A program made the position numbers and the translations under genes. The notes beneath the pieces were generated by a model. It was not told where the DNA came from and did no database searches. It worked only from the letters and a program-made list of their open reading frames with translations. From contig CAZYFM010000004.1 in the NCBI GenBank assembly GCA_964646885.1, forward strand, positions 6,498-70,497: a stretch of 64,000 nucleotides of DNA. Direction: 5' to 3'. Shown piece after piece: positions 17,517-25,711 of this stretch (position 1 is its first letter; each line of letters starts with the position of its first letter). The stretch comes from SZUA-430 sp964646885. GTDB taxonomy: Bacteria; Pseudomonadota; Alphaproteobacteria; Micropepsales; Micropepsaceae.

Positions 17517-18706
17517 TGTACGGCAGGTTCCAGGCGCACCTCCAGCAGACGCTGGGATCGATCAGGCAGTCCGGCCTCGAGAAGCCCGAGCGCGTGATTG
17601 CCACGCCGCAATCGGGCCATGTACACGTGTCCGGGGGCAGGGAGGTGCTGAACCTCTGTGCCAACAATTATCTTGGCCTCGCGAGCCATCCCGAGATCGT
17701 CAGGGCGGCCCATGAGGCGCTCGACCGCTGGGGCTACGGCATGGCGTCCGTGCGCTTCATCTGCGGCACGCAGGAAATTCACAAGCAGCTCGAAAGCCGC
17801 ATCAGCGCCTTCCTCGGAACCGAGGACACGATCCTCTATTCGTCCTGCTTCGACGCGAACGGGGGACTGTTCGAGACCCTGTTGTCGGAAGAAGACTGCA
17901 TCATCTCCGACGAGCTCAATCACGCCAGCATCATCGACGGCATCCGCCTCTGCAAGGCGCAGCGCGCCCGCTATCGCAATGGAGACATGGCCGAACTCGA
18001 ACAGAAGCTGAAGGAGGCGAGCAGCGCGCGTTTCCGCATGATCGCGACTGACGGCGTCTTTTCGATGGACGGCCACTACGCGAAGCTCCGCGAAATCTGC
18101 GATCTCGCTGAAAAATACGACGCCCTTGTGATGGTCGATGACTCGCACGCCTCCGGTTTCACGGGTCCGACAGGCCGCGGCACGCACGAACGCGACGGCG
18201 TCATGGGCCGCGTGGACATCATCACGGGAACATTGGGCAAGGCACTCGGCGGCGCCAGCGGAGGATTCACGAGCGGACGGCGCGAGATCATCGACCTCCT
18301 GCGCCAGCGCTCCCGCCCTTATCTCTTCTCGAACTCGATCCCGCCGGCAATTGCAGCAGCCTCCATCGCCGCCATCGACCTGCTGGGCCGGTCCCGCGAA
18401 CTCATGGAGCGCCTCGACGCAAACACGCGGCTCTTCCGCCAGGGCATGACCAGCCTCGGCTTCAACATCGTGCCAGGCGAACATCCCATCGTTCCCGTCA
18501 TGCTCGGCGACGCGGCCATGGCTGCGCGCTTCGCCGAAATGATGCTGGCCAAAGGCGTCTACGTCATCGGGTTCTCGTATCCCGTGGTGCCCCACGGAAA
18601 GGCGCGCATCCGCACGCAGATGTCGGCGGCCCTGTCGAAGGAAGACGTGCTCTTCGCCATGGAACGCTTCGCGGAAGTGGGCCGGGAACTCAAGCTCATT
18701 CCCTGA
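17516..18706 (+). CDS. kbl: Glycine C-acetyltransferase (2-amino-3-ketobutyrate CoA ligase)
   Basis: Splits 2-amino-3-ketobutyrate with CoA into glycine and acetyl-CoA, completing threonine degradation started by Tdh. It is a 396-residue fold-type I PLP enzyme of the alpha-oxoamine synthase family. The PLP lysine is K242 in GTLGKALGGASGG; other motifs are NNYLGLASHPE, GMASVRFICGTQ and MVDDSHASGF. The start codon overlaps the tdh stop by one base, so translation is coupled. Confidence 0.97.
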   Translation: MYGRFQAHLQQTLGSIRQSGLEKPERVIATPQSGHVHVSGGREVLNLCANNYLGLASHPEIVRAAHEALDRWGYGMASVRFICGTQEIHKQLESRISAFLGTEDTILYSSCFDANGGLFETLLSEEDCIISDELNHASIIDGIRLCKAQRARYRNGDMAELEQKLKEASSARFRMIATDGVFSMDGHYAKLREICDLAEKYDALVMVDDSHASGFTGPTGRGTHERDGVMGRVDIITGTLGKALGGASGGFTSGRREIIDLLRQRSRPYLFSNSIPPAIAAASIAAIDLLGRSRELMERLDANTRLFRQGMTSLGFNIVPGEHPIVPVMLGDAAMAARFAEMMLAKGVYVIGFSYPVVPHGKARIRTQMSAALSKEDVLFAMERFAEVGRELKLIP

Positions 18707-18731
18707 ACAGCACTCTCATTTCAGAAAAAGA

Positions 18732-19034
18732 ATGGATCCCCGAATGACCCTCAGAATAACCGTGCTCGCCGCTGTCGCCATGACTGTTTCGCTCACCGCC
18801 ATGGCCGCCGGCCGCTGGCAGGGACCGGGCTGGTACCAGGTGGTCGAGAAGGCGCAGCCGGGCCACGACGCAGACCGCGCCATCTTCCGCCCGGTGCCGT
18901 TCCAGTCCCGCGCCGAGTGCCTCGCAACGTTGCCGCCCGACCGGCTCGCTTCAGGCCACGATGAGCATCGTCTCGACACATTCTATGATTTCTCGTGTGT
19001 CGAGCTGAACGCCGATCCGGACTGGTCTCGTTGA
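18732..19034 (+). CDS. Small secreted hypothetical protein
   Basis: A 100-residue protein with an N-terminal hydrophobic segment (ITVLAAVAMTVSLTAMAAG) that looks like a Sec signal peptide cleaved after AMA. The short mature part contains GWYQVV, two cysteines (AECLATLP, FSCVEL) that could form a disulfide, and many charged residues. I do not recognise a family. ATG 18744 is an alternative start. Its stop overlaps the TTG start of the DUF2786 gene (TTGA), which supports it being a real co-translated gene. Confidence 0.65.
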   Translation: MDPRMTLRITVLAAVAMTVSLTAMAAGRWQGPGWYQVVEKAQPGHDADRAIFRPVPFQSRAECLATLPPDRLASGHDEHRLDTFYDFSCVELNADPDWSR

Positions 19035-19750
19035 GCACGGATCCGTCAGCCTCGGACCTCGAGCGGCTGAAGACCCGCATAGAGGCACTGCGCGCGCGAA
19101 CCGTCGCAAACGGATGCACCGAGAGCGAGGCGCTGGAAGCTGCCCGCAAGGTCGCCGAGCTTCTTGACCGGCACAACCTCTCCCTCAGCGACGTCCAGAT
19201 CAGCGCGACGGAGTGCGAACGCCGCGTCGTTGGCACGTCACGCAAGACCAAGGCGCCCCTCGACTACTCGATTGCCGCCATCGCCGACTTCTGTGACTGC
19301 AAGGTATGGCGCGAAACGAACGAAGATGGCGAAAGGCGCTATGTCTTCTTCGGCTTGCATCACGACGCGGACGCGGCCGGTCATCTGGCGGAAATGGTGG
19401 CGACGGCCATCGCATCGGAACTCGTGGCCTACCGCCTCACCCGCGAGTATCAGGCCGTTCCCCGCCGGGAGAAAGCGACGGCGTCATCCTCGTTTGGCAT
19501 CGGAATGGCGATGTCGGTGAGCCGCAAGCTCAGGGCCATGAAACAGGAGCGCGACCGCACGACGGTCGCTGCCGGTCGCGACCTCGTGGTCGTGAAGTCG
19601 TCCGTCGTTGAGCGCGAGCTGGAAAAGCTGAACCTCCGGTTTCGCGAAGCCCAGAAGCCGGCAAGGAAATTCGTGTCTGAAGAGGCGTTCAACGCCGGAA
19701 CGAGGGCAGGGGATCGCCTGTCCCTCAATCCGGCAATCAGGAACCCCTGA
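19031..19750 (+). CDS. DUF2786 domain-containing protein
   Basis: From TTG 19031, which overlaps the preceding stop, the protein is 239 residues. The N-terminal 45 residues (LKTRIEALRARTVANGCTES through AARKVAELLDRHNLSLSDV) match DUF2786, usually found with a C-terminal domain of unknown function as here (DYSIAAIADFCDCKVW, YVFFGLHHDADAAGHLAEMV). Function unknown; the family also occurs in phages, but nothing around it looks phage-like. Its 3' end overlaps the convergent methyltransferase by 14 bp. Confidence 0.8.
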   Translation: MSTDPSASDLERLKTRIEALRARTVANGCTESEALEAARKVAELLDRHNLSLSDVQISATECERRVVGTSRKTKAPLDYSIAAIADFCDCKVWRETNEDGERRYVFFGLHHDADAAGHLAEMVATAIASELVAYRLTREYQAVPRREKATASSSFGIGMAMSVSRKLRAMKQERDRTTVAAGRDLVVVKSSVVERELEKLNLRFREAQKPARKFVSEEAFNAGTRAGDRLSLNPAIRNP

Positions 19751-20543
19751 CGGGTTTTCGCGCGCGCGTCGCGATGTAGCAATTCATCAGCGCGTGGATG
19801 GGAGACTTGTCCGCCGGCCACCCGTCCTCGAACATCGACACGAGATGGAAACCGGCTTCGAGCTGTCCGCCGATCTGGTCTTCCAGCGTGTGGCCGAAAT
19901 CGAGCGGTTCACCGCCAGCGCGCAGGCTCCTGAGTTCCGGATCCTCTGGATGGTCAAAGTGCGAGAAGGGGATCCGATACTTCAGCACGACCTTGCCCGC
20001 TCGCTCCTGCTCCAGGTCCATGGCGAACACCACTGGATTCACAATTCCCGACAGAAGCTCGCCACCGGGCTTCAGCACGCGAAAGCACTCCCGCCAGACG
20101 GGCTTGATCTCCGGCACGAAGCAGTTCGAGCAGGGATGAAAGATGAGGTCGAAACTTTCATCGCCGAAGCACGACAGGTCCCGCATGTCGCCTTCGATCA
20201 GTCTCATCTGCAGACCGTCGCGCTCGGCCACGAAACGGTCCTGACCCAGCTGCGCCGGAGAATTGTCGAAGATGGTCACGTCAGCTCCGGCAGCAGCAAA
20301 GAGCGGACCCTGCTGACCGCCGGCACTCGCAAGACCAAGTACCCGCTTTCCCCGAAGCTCACCCAGCCATGAGGCGGGCACAGTCCGGGTAGGCGTCAGG
20401 ACGACCCTGACGTCGCCGGTGCGTGCCCGATTGACCTCATCTGGCGAGACAGGAATGGTCCATTGATTGCCGCCCTGTGTCTGCGCATCCCAGGCCGCCC
20501 TGTTGTAGGCCTGAACACTGTCTTTGGCTGGCAGGTCGCTCAT
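19737..20543 (-). CDS. Class I SAM-dependent methyltransferase
   Basis: A 268-residue Rossmann-fold methyltransferase. SAM motif I is VLGLASAGGQQG, followed by the acidic VTIFDNSPAQLGQD, motif IV FDLIFHPCSNCFV and LKPGGELLSGIVNP. The GLASAGGQQ version with PAQL resembles small-molecule (ubiquinone/menaquinone-like) methyltransferases; the substrate cannot be told. It starts 28 bp after the flavin monooxygenase gene on the same strand, so the two are likely co-transcribed. Confidence 0.85.
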   Translation of the reverse strand: MSDLPAKDSVQAYNRAAWDAQTQGGNQWTIPVSPDEVNRARTGDVRVVLTPTRTVPASWLGELRGKRVLGLASAGGQQGPLFAAAGADVTIFDNSPAQLGQDRFVAERDGLQMRLIEGDMRDLSCFGDESFDLIFHPCSNCFVPEIKPVWRECFRVLKPGGELLSGIVNPVVFAMDLEQERAGKVVLKYRIPFSHFDHPEDPELRSLRAGGEPLDFGHTLEDQIGGQLEAGFHLVSMFEDGWPADKSPIHALMNCYIATRARKPVRGS

Positions 20544-20571
20544 GCTTCATTCGCCTGTGTGAAGGGTGCAG

Positions 20572-21897
20572 CTAAGCAGCGCGGGTCTTGCTGGCAGCCA
20601 TGCGCTTTCGGCCGCGCTCCAGTTCTTTCCGGATTTCGGCGCAGTACAGGTCAAAGTTCACCTGCTGTGTATGTCGTCGCGACTTGTAGTACTTGCCGAT
20701 GTCGCGCGCTTCGTCCCGCCGGATGGTCTCTTCCATCTCCTCCGGTGAGGGGAGGGCGCATTCGCCGGCGAGGACCGCCGACACCCATTTCGCCTGCTGC
20801 TCGGCGAAATTGACCAGTGTTGGCAGGGGCTGTGCAAGCCCCATGAAGAACAGGTTCGGTATGCCCGGCTTCCAGATCCGTTTGTAGAGGGCGACATGGT
20901 TGTCGACCACTTTCACGACCGAGCTGTCGAGGAAGGGAAACGAGATGTTGTAGCCCGTCGCATGGATGATGGCGTCGATCTCCTCGACCGAACCATCTTC
21001 AAACTTCACCTTGTTGCCCTGGAGCTCGGCGATGTTCGGCTTGACGGTGATGTCCCCGCAGCCGACGCGCGTCAGGAACTCGCCTGACACGGAAGGATGC
21101 GCATCGGCAGGATGATGTTCCGGTTCGGGAAGCCCGTAGTCCTTCATGTGCCCGACGGCGCGAATGATCATGCGCTTTACGAGCGCGCGGATGACGAAGC
21201 GTGGCATCCACGAGGGCATGACGCCTTTATCCGGCACCTTGCCATTGATGTACTTGGGAAAGATCCAGACACCCCGCCGTGCCGCAACAAACAGCTTCTT
21301 CGCGATCGGCTTTTGCGAAAGCTCGGACGCAATGTCCATGGCGCTGTTGCCCATGCCGACGACAAGCACCCGCTTGCCACGCATGTCGACCGGGTCGAAC
21401 GGATCAATGTAGCGGTGGCTATGGAAGCTCGGGCCATCGAATGTGCCAGGGAAGGTCGGAATGTAGGTGTCCCAGTGGTGGCCATTGGCCACGACCAGTG
21501 CGCCATACTCCCGCTGCTCGCCGTTCGAGAGGGTGACGCGCCAGTTCTTGCTCGGCAGCAATTCCGCCTTGGTGACTTCCGTATTGAAAGTAATGCGTTT
21601 TCTAAGGCCGAAGCGATCGACATAGGCGTTGAAGTACTCCAGAACCTGCGAATGGTGCGGATAGTCGGGGAAGTGGCTTGGGATCGGCAGGTCCTCGAAC
21701 TGCATCCGGTACTTGGACGTATCAATGTGAAGGGACTGGTAGCAGGCAGAACGTCCGTTCTTGTTCTTGAACACCCAGTTGCCGCCGATCTGGTCGCTCA
21801 TCTCAAAGCAGTCAAATGGCACGCCCCGGTCGGCAAGCGCCTTTGCGGTCGTGAAGCCGGAGCACCCGGCACCAATGATGCAGACCTTGGGAAGCAT
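20572..21897 (-). CDS. Flavin-containing monooxygenase
   Basis: A 441-residue FAD/NADPH-dependent monooxygenase of the FMO type. FAD-binding GAGCSGF is at 9-15 and NADPH-binding GMGNSAMD lies in the middle. The fingerprint region is FPGTFDGPSFHSHRY, close to FxGxxxHSxxY. HATGYNISFPFLD matches the conserved FATGY region. Such enzymes oxygenate N, S or carbonyl groups of small molecules. The methyltransferase downstream suggests a two-step modification of one compound, but the substrate is unknown. Confidence 0.9.
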   Translation of the reverse strand: MLPKVCIIGAGCSGFTTAKALADRGVPFDCFEMSDQIGGNWVFKNKNGRSACYQSLHIDTSKYRMQFEDLPIPSHFPDYPHHSQVLEYFNAYVDRFGLRKRITFNTEVTKAELLPSKNWRVTLSNGEQREYGALVVANGHHWDTYIPTFPGTFDGPSFHSHRYIDPFDPVDMRGKRVLVVGMGNSAMDIASELSQKPIAKKLFVAARRGVWIFPKYINGKVPDKGVMPSWMPRFVIRALVKRMIIRAVGHMKDYGLPEPEHHPADAHPSVSGEFLTRVGCGDITVKPNIAELQGNKVKFEDGSVEEIDAIIHATGYNISFPFLDSSVVKVVDNHVALYKRIWKPGIPNLFFMGLAQPLPTLVNFAEQQAKWVSAVLAGECALPSPEEMEETIRRDEARDIGKYYKSRRHTQQVNFDLYCAEIRKELERGRKRMAASKTRAA

Positions 21898-22259
21898 GGA
21901 ATGAACCTGTGATTTGCGTGAATTGCCGTCGCAGGATTACAGCGCACTGCGACATGGCCTTGTCAAGGGATCTGCAGCGATGGTCATCGAAGGCTCCGTG
22001 TTGCTCACCGTGGCAACGCGCGCACGAGGCTGTCGACGGCCAGGCATCAGATATGTCCCCGAAAAAGGAGTTTTGGGCCTTGGTGGAATTGCGCGCAACG
22101 CTTGTACAATTCGAATGCTCATTGTGCCCGCCGCCGGAAGGGAAAGATGATGATGCAATACGACTCCTGTGAGTGATCCATCGAATTCGCAAAGCCGTTT
22201 CTTATGCATACGGACGAGCACACATTGGTGCCGACCGTCCCATCCATAAGGAGTTTTGC
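21898..22259. other. Divergent intergenic region, monooxygenase / fasciclin gene
   Basis: About 360 bp with no convincing gene; short open frames here lack family motifs and ribosome binding sites. Two short perfect palindromes, TTGCGCGCAA and TTGTACAA, lie close together near 22088-22110 and could be operator-like. AAGGAG at about 22247-22252 is the ribosome binding site of the fasciclin gene. No well-spaced promoter was recognised. Confidence 0.4.
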
Positions 22260-22784
22260 ATGCGCACCCTTCGCCGCGCCGCCCTGGCGCTCGCTCTTTT
22301 CACACCTGCCTTCGTCGCGCCCGCCGTTGCAGGTGGCTCGTACCAGTCATCTGGACACGCGGCCCATGCCGGCACGATCGTTTCGATCGCCGCTTCGAAG
22401 CAGGAGTTCTCGACACTCGTTGCGGCCCTCAAGGCTGCAGACCTGGTTGATGCACTGTCGGGACCAGGACCTTTCACTGTATTCGCGCCGACCAACGCGG
22501 CCTTCGACGCCCTGCCGCCGGGAACGGTTCAGAACCTTCTGAAGCCCGAGAACAAGGCGAAGTTGCAGGCTGTCCTGAAGTTCCATGTGCTCGGCGCCGC
22601 CGTTGAGTCCTCTGCGCTCGCTGGCAAGACGCTGACATCACCGCCAACCCTTCAGGGTGGCACGCTGGCTATTGATGGACGCAACGGCGTGACCGTGTCC
22701 GGCGCCAAGGTCATTGCAGCTGACGTTCGTGCATCGAACGGTGTGATCCACGTGATCGACAAGGTTCTCCTGCCGGCGAACTAG
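22260..22784 (+). CDS. Fasciclin (FAS1) domain-containing secreted protein
   Basis: The ATG at 22260 follows AAGGAG by 7 bp and opens a signal peptide (RRAALALALFTPAFVAPAVA). The 174-residue precursor has one FAS1 domain of about 130 residues: TIVSIAASKQEFSTLVAALK, GPFTVFAPTNAAFDALP, LKFHVLGA and the closing ASNGVIHVIDKVLLP. FAS1 domains mediate adhesion or surface association; single-domain bacterial versions are periplasmic or exported. A strong hairpin follows the stop. Confidence 0.92.
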   Translation: MRTLRRAALALALFTPAFVAPAVAGGSYQSSGHAAHAGTIVSIAASKQEFSTLVAALKAADLVDALSGPGPFTVFAPTNAAFDALPPGTVQNLLKPENKAKLQAVLKFHVLGAAVESSALAGKTLTSPPTLQGGTLAIDGRNGVTVSGAKVIAADVRASNGVIHVIDKVLLPAN

Positions 22785-22796
22785 GCTGGCGTCCCC

Positions 22797-22831
22797 GGAA
22801 GCGCCAGGTTCGTCGTGGATCTGGCGCTTCC
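22797..22831. terminator. Hairpin terminator after the fasciclin gene
   Basis: A perfect 11-bp inverted repeat, GGAAGCGCCAG (22797-22807) and CTGGCGCTTCC (22821-22831), with a 13-nt loop lies between two convergent genes. It lacks a long T run, so termination may be partial or bidirectional. Confidence 0.65.
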
Positions 22832-22899
22832 GTTCCCATCGTGCCGCGACCTTGAACGACTGTTGTGCGGATTGAATCCGCCAACAGGGCAGTGAAAGT

Positions 22900-23337
22900 T
22901 CATGCCTCGAGGCGGATGCCCACGCCGTGATCGGCATCGATGGAGGACCGCTCCACGTCATCAAGCGAAAGCAGTTGGGCCGACATGTAGGCGCCGTGGC
23001 CGGTAGTGGCCATCTTCGGTTCGTCGTCACCGAACAGGGAAAGCACCGTGTCTTCGACCGACTCTCCGGCAATGCCTTCGTAGATGACGGAGCCCAGTGC
23101 TCCCAGGAAACCGTAGAGCCCGCCGAACAGGGCACCGCCCGCGATCTTCGCCGGTGGCGCAATTTCGTCATCCGACAATGCACGGTAGATCATGCCGACA
23201 ACCGGCAGGTGCTGAAGTGGATTGATGACGTCGAGCAGGTCGTCAAATCCCAGCCCTGAATCATCCTTGGCGGGCGCCTGAACCTGGGGTTCGGCGATCG
23301 GCTTGACGCTTGGAGAGATGAGGCCCTGGATGTTCAT
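22900..23337 (-). CDS. Conserved hypothetical protein with glycine-rich hydrophobic segment
   Basis: From ATG 23337 the protein is 145 residues. The centre holds LLDVINPLQHLPVVGMIYRA followed by LSDDEIAPPAKIAGGALFGG and a hydrophobic glycine-rich helix (LYGFLGALGSVIYEGIAG). I recall proteins with this INPLQH-P-V-YRA/IAGGALFGG pattern as unnamed conserved alphaproteobacterial proteins. The rest is polar and probably disordered. There is no signal peptide. An upstream in-frame start would add a CLACH-containing extension, which I consider less likely. Confidence 0.65.
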   Translation of the reverse strand: MNIQGLISPSVKPIAEPQVQAPAKDDSGLGFDDLLDVINPLQHLPVVGMIYRALSDDEIAPPAKIAGGALFGGLYGFLGALGSVIYEGIAGESVEDTVLSLFGDDEPKMATTGHGAYMSAQLLSLDDVERSSIDADHGVGIRLEA

Positions 23338-23456
23338 GCCGGAGTGGCAAGCAAGGCACGCGCCATGTCTGTAGTGGCTGAATTCCTTGCGCGGAGCCAC
23401 AAACCGGCGAGAACCCGGCACATTTTGCCGGGTCGGAATTGAAGCTGCCCTTGGCT

Positions 23457-24644
23457 TCAGATCATGTGCCCGGACTTGGCTTTCTTGGTGGCAAGATAGG
23501 CAGCGTTGTGCGGGTTCGTTGGAAACTGGTGGGGAACCCGTTCGATGACATCGATACCGTGCTTCTTGAGCGCCTCGACCTTGTCCGGATTGTTGGTCAT
23601 CAGCCTTACGGACGAGTATCCCAGGTACTTCAGCATCTCGGCAGCAACAGCAAAGCGCCGTTCGTCTGCCTCGAAGCCAAGCCGCTTGTTGGCATCGATG
23701 GTGTCAAAGCCCTGGTCCTGAAGTTCGTAGGCCTTGAGCTTGTTGATGAGCCCGATACCTCGGCCTTCCTGGGCCAGATACAGCAGGATACCGGCCCCTT
23801 CCTTTCCCAGCGCCGCGATCGCGCCGCGAAGCTGGTCACCACAATCACACTTCAGCGATCCCAGAAGGTCGCCGGTGAGGCATTCGGAATGGAGCCGAAT
23901 GAGGACAGGTCCCGGCGGCTCGGGTGCGCCGACTACGAGGGCAAGATGTTCACGTCCGCCACCCTCGGGCCTGAAGGCAAGCACGCGAGTGTTCTCCGCA
24001 TTCGCAAGTGGCAGCTGCGCCCGGGCCACGATGGTGAAGCGCGCGTTCTGGTTGCTTTCGTGGCTGTCGATGTCGGCGACACGGACAACCGCGAGCCCAT
24101 GTGCCTCCGACAGCTTTCGGGCCAGCTTCATCGAAGTTCGAAACTCGACAACCGACGGCAGGATTTCCGCGAGCTTCGCCAGCCGCAGCGACGCAGCGGT
24201 TGTCGCTGCCAGGGCATCCCGGGAGGCCTTCCAGGGTCCAAGCAGCGGATCATGCATGTCGCGCGTCGGATCTGCGAGCATGCGAGCGGCCCGTGCGCGT
24301 CCATCCGGGGGCAGGGGAACGCACACCGCGCCTGGCGTGTAGAGCCTGATCTTGAGGGTGGATGCCCGATTATGCGTCAGTACGACGGAAGGCGGCGATT
24401 TGGTCCAGCCCTGCACCGCATCAAGGACTTCGTCCGTCGCGAGTTCGGAAGCGCATATGACGCAGGCTGCGGCGCCATCGGCGGCGATCACGACAGGCAG
24501 CCCGCGACGGAGGTCTCCCATCGCACGTTCGACCGCGACCAGGGGCGACAACATGAAATTTGCGTGAGGACGGGCGCTCTTTACCCTCGGTTTGGCAGGT
24601 TTCCCTGCCTTGGAACGCTTTCCCCCGCGCACTTTCGCGCTCAT
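23457..24644 (-). CDS. ribA: GTP cyclohydrolase II with degenerate RibB-like N-terminal domain
   Basis: RibA opens GTP to start riboflavin synthesis. ATG 24644 is preceded by a purine-rich GGGAGAGG. The C-terminal about 200 residues are a complete GTP cyclohydrolase II: zinc ligands in CLTGDLLGSLKCDCG, the catalytic segment LYLAQEGRGIGLINKLKAYE, and TNNPDKVEALKKHGI. The N-terminal about 190 residues are arranged like DHBP synthase (RibB) but lack its DDxxRENEGD signature, so that activity is probably absent. Total 395 residues. A separate ribB is not in the window. Confidence 0.92.
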   Translation of the reverse strand: MSAKVRGGKRSKAGKPAKPRVKSARPHANFMLSPLVAVERAMGDLRRGLPVVIAADGAAACVICASELATDEVLDAVQGWTKSPPSVVLTHNRASTLKIRLYTPGAVCVPLPPDGRARAARMLADPTRDMHDPLLGPWKASRDALAATTAASLRLAKLAEILPSVVEFRTSMKLARKLSEAHGLAVVRVADIDSHESNQNARFTIVARAQLPLANAENTRVLAFRPEGGGREHLALVVGAPEPPGPVLIRLHSECLTGDLLGSLKCDCGDQLRGAIAALGKEGAGILLYLAQEGRGIGLINKLKAYELQDQGFDTIDANKRLGFEADERRFAVAAEMLKYLGYSSVRLMTNNPDKVEALKKHGIDVIERVPHQFPTNPHNAAYLATKKAKSGHMI

Positions 24645-24738
24645 GCCTCTCCCGCTCTCCAATTCCGATTTGCTATAGCGTACACATCACTCAACGCAAA
24701 TGATTTGACACATCAGCATCCCGCGGGCGGCAATCGAA
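24645..24738. promoter_or_regulatory. Divergent promoter region, ribA / response regulator
   Basis: A short AT-rich gap between divergent genes. On the minus strand, TTGCGT is followed after 16 bp by TATAGC, a possible ribA promoter. On the plus strand TTGACA near 24707 is a consensus -35 but has no good -10 before the ATG. No riboswitch-like structure was seen upstream of ribA. Confidence 0.35.
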
Positions 24739-25425
24739 ATGAGCACTCCGAGACGCATCCTTTTGGTTGACGACGACAATGCGCTTCGTGAGTCGCTGAA
24801 GGAACAGCTCAATCTCCAGAACGAGTTTATCGTTACTGACGCAGCGACAGGAGCTGCGGGTCTGGAAAAGGCCAAGTCCGAAACGCCCGATCTGGTGATC
24901 CTGGACGTGGGCCTGCCCGACCTTGACGGTCGTGAGGTCTGCCGGCTCATGCGCAAGGCCAATGTGCGCTGCCCGATCATGATGCTGACCGGCCATGATG
25001 GTGAAGCCGACCAGATCCTAGGCCTCGATGCAGGGGCGAACGACTATCTGACCAAGCCTTTCCGGTTCAACATCCTGTTGGCTCGCATACGCGCTCACAT
25101 GCGCAGCCACGCCCAGAGCGAGGACGCCGTCTTCAAGATCGGCCCCTATTCCTTCCGCCCGTCGGCGAAGCTCCTGCAGGGCCCCAACAACTCGAAGATC
25201 CGCCTCACCGAAAAGGAAACCTCGATCCTGAAGTTCCTTTTCAGGGCAGGGGACAAGGTCGTGGGACGCGAAACGCTGCTCCACGAAGTCTGGGGCTACA
25301 ATCCGGCGGTCACCACTCACACCCTGGAAACGCACATATACCGGCTTCGCCAGAAGATAGAGGCCGATCCTGCCCACGCCCGCCTGCTGGTTACCGAAAG
25401 CGGTGGCTATCGTCTGATCCCCTGA
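24739..25425 (+). CDS. OmpR-family response regulator (orphan)
   Basis: A 228-residue two-domain regulator. The receiver domain has the acidic pocket D11-D12, phosphoacceptor D56 in LVILDVGLPDLDG, MLTGHD, and the lysine in YLTKPF. The C-terminal winged helix shows LTEKETSILKFLFRAGDKVV and VTTHTLETHIYRLRQKIEAD, as in OmpR/PhoB. No histidine kinase gene is adjacent, so its partner lies elsewhere. The target genes are unknown; the downstream small-protein/DUF2807 pair has its own promoter. Confidence 0.93.
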   Translation: MSTPRRILLVDDDNALRESLKEQLNLQNEFIVTDAATGAAGLEKAKSETPDLVILDVGLPDLDGREVCRLMRKANVRCPIMMLTGHDGEADQILGLDAGANDYLTKPFRFNILLARIRAHMRSHAQSEDAVFKIGPYSFRPSAKLLQGPNNSKIRLTEKETSILKFLFRAGDKVVGRETLLHEVWGYNPAVTTHTLETHIYRLRQKIEADPAHARLLVTESGGYRLIP

Positions 25426-25443
25426 TCCCCGTCAGATGAACTT

Positions 25444-25463
25444 CGGAAAAGCGCGATTTTCCG
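25444..25463. terminator. Perfect inverted repeat after the response regulator gene
   Basis: CGGAAAA (25444-25450), a 6-bp spacer and TTTTCCG (25457-25463) form a 7-bp hairpin 19 bp after the stop codon and 6 bp before the -35 box of the next promoter. It could be a weak terminator or an operator. Confidence 0.4.
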
Positions 25464-25468
25464 GGGAC

Positions 25469-25497
25469 TTGCAATTCTTCGGACCCACTAGTATATA
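25469..25497 (+). promoter_or_regulatory. Candidate sigma-70 promoter of the small-protein/DUF2807 pair
   Basis: TTGCAA at 25469-25474 and TATATA at 25492-25497 are separated by exactly 17 bp, a good housekeeping promoter match. The leader to the ATG at 25535 would be about 30 nt. Confidence 0.55.
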
Positions 25498-25534
25498 CTT
25501 CGCACTATAGTCAAATTCACTGTGGGGCGGACCT

Positions 25535-25711
25535 ATGGCGACTATCATTGCAAAAGCGGCCTTGGCGACCATCGTCGCGCTCGCGTCGGCAGTAGCCCTC
25601 GTTGGCCTGTCGGGCATGATCGTCTTTGCTGACCTCTCCGCCCCGAAACCATCCGAGCTGGCGGCAGACGCCCTCAAGGCAGCCCCGGCTGTTAGCGGAG
25701 TAAACAAATGA
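25535..25711 (+). CDS. Small single-pass membrane protein, 58 residues
   Basis: ATG 25535 opens a 58-codon frame: MATIIAKAALATIVALASAV, then a continued hydrophobic stretch to about residue 31 and a short polar Ala/Pro-rich tail. It could be one transmembrane helix or an uncleaved signal. It sits about 30 nt after a well-formed promoter, and its TGA overlaps the ATG of the DUF2807 gene (ATGA), the arrangement of translational coupling. I recognise no family. The coupling and position argue that it is a real gene. Confidence 0.65.
   Translation: MATIIAKAALATIVALASAVALVGLSGMIVFADLSAPKPSELAADALKAAPAVSGVNK

Noticed and set aside
19031..19750. DUF2786 gene as sign of a prophage
   Set aside because: The family occurs in phages, but the neighbours are chromosomal metabolism genes and no integrase, capsid or attachment repeat is present.
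25469..25711. Toxin-antitoxin or type I toxin reading of the 58-residue hydrophobic protein
   Set aside because: There is no antisense RNA-like promoter or partner antitoxin, and the ATGA overlap with DUF2807 favours a coupled partner.
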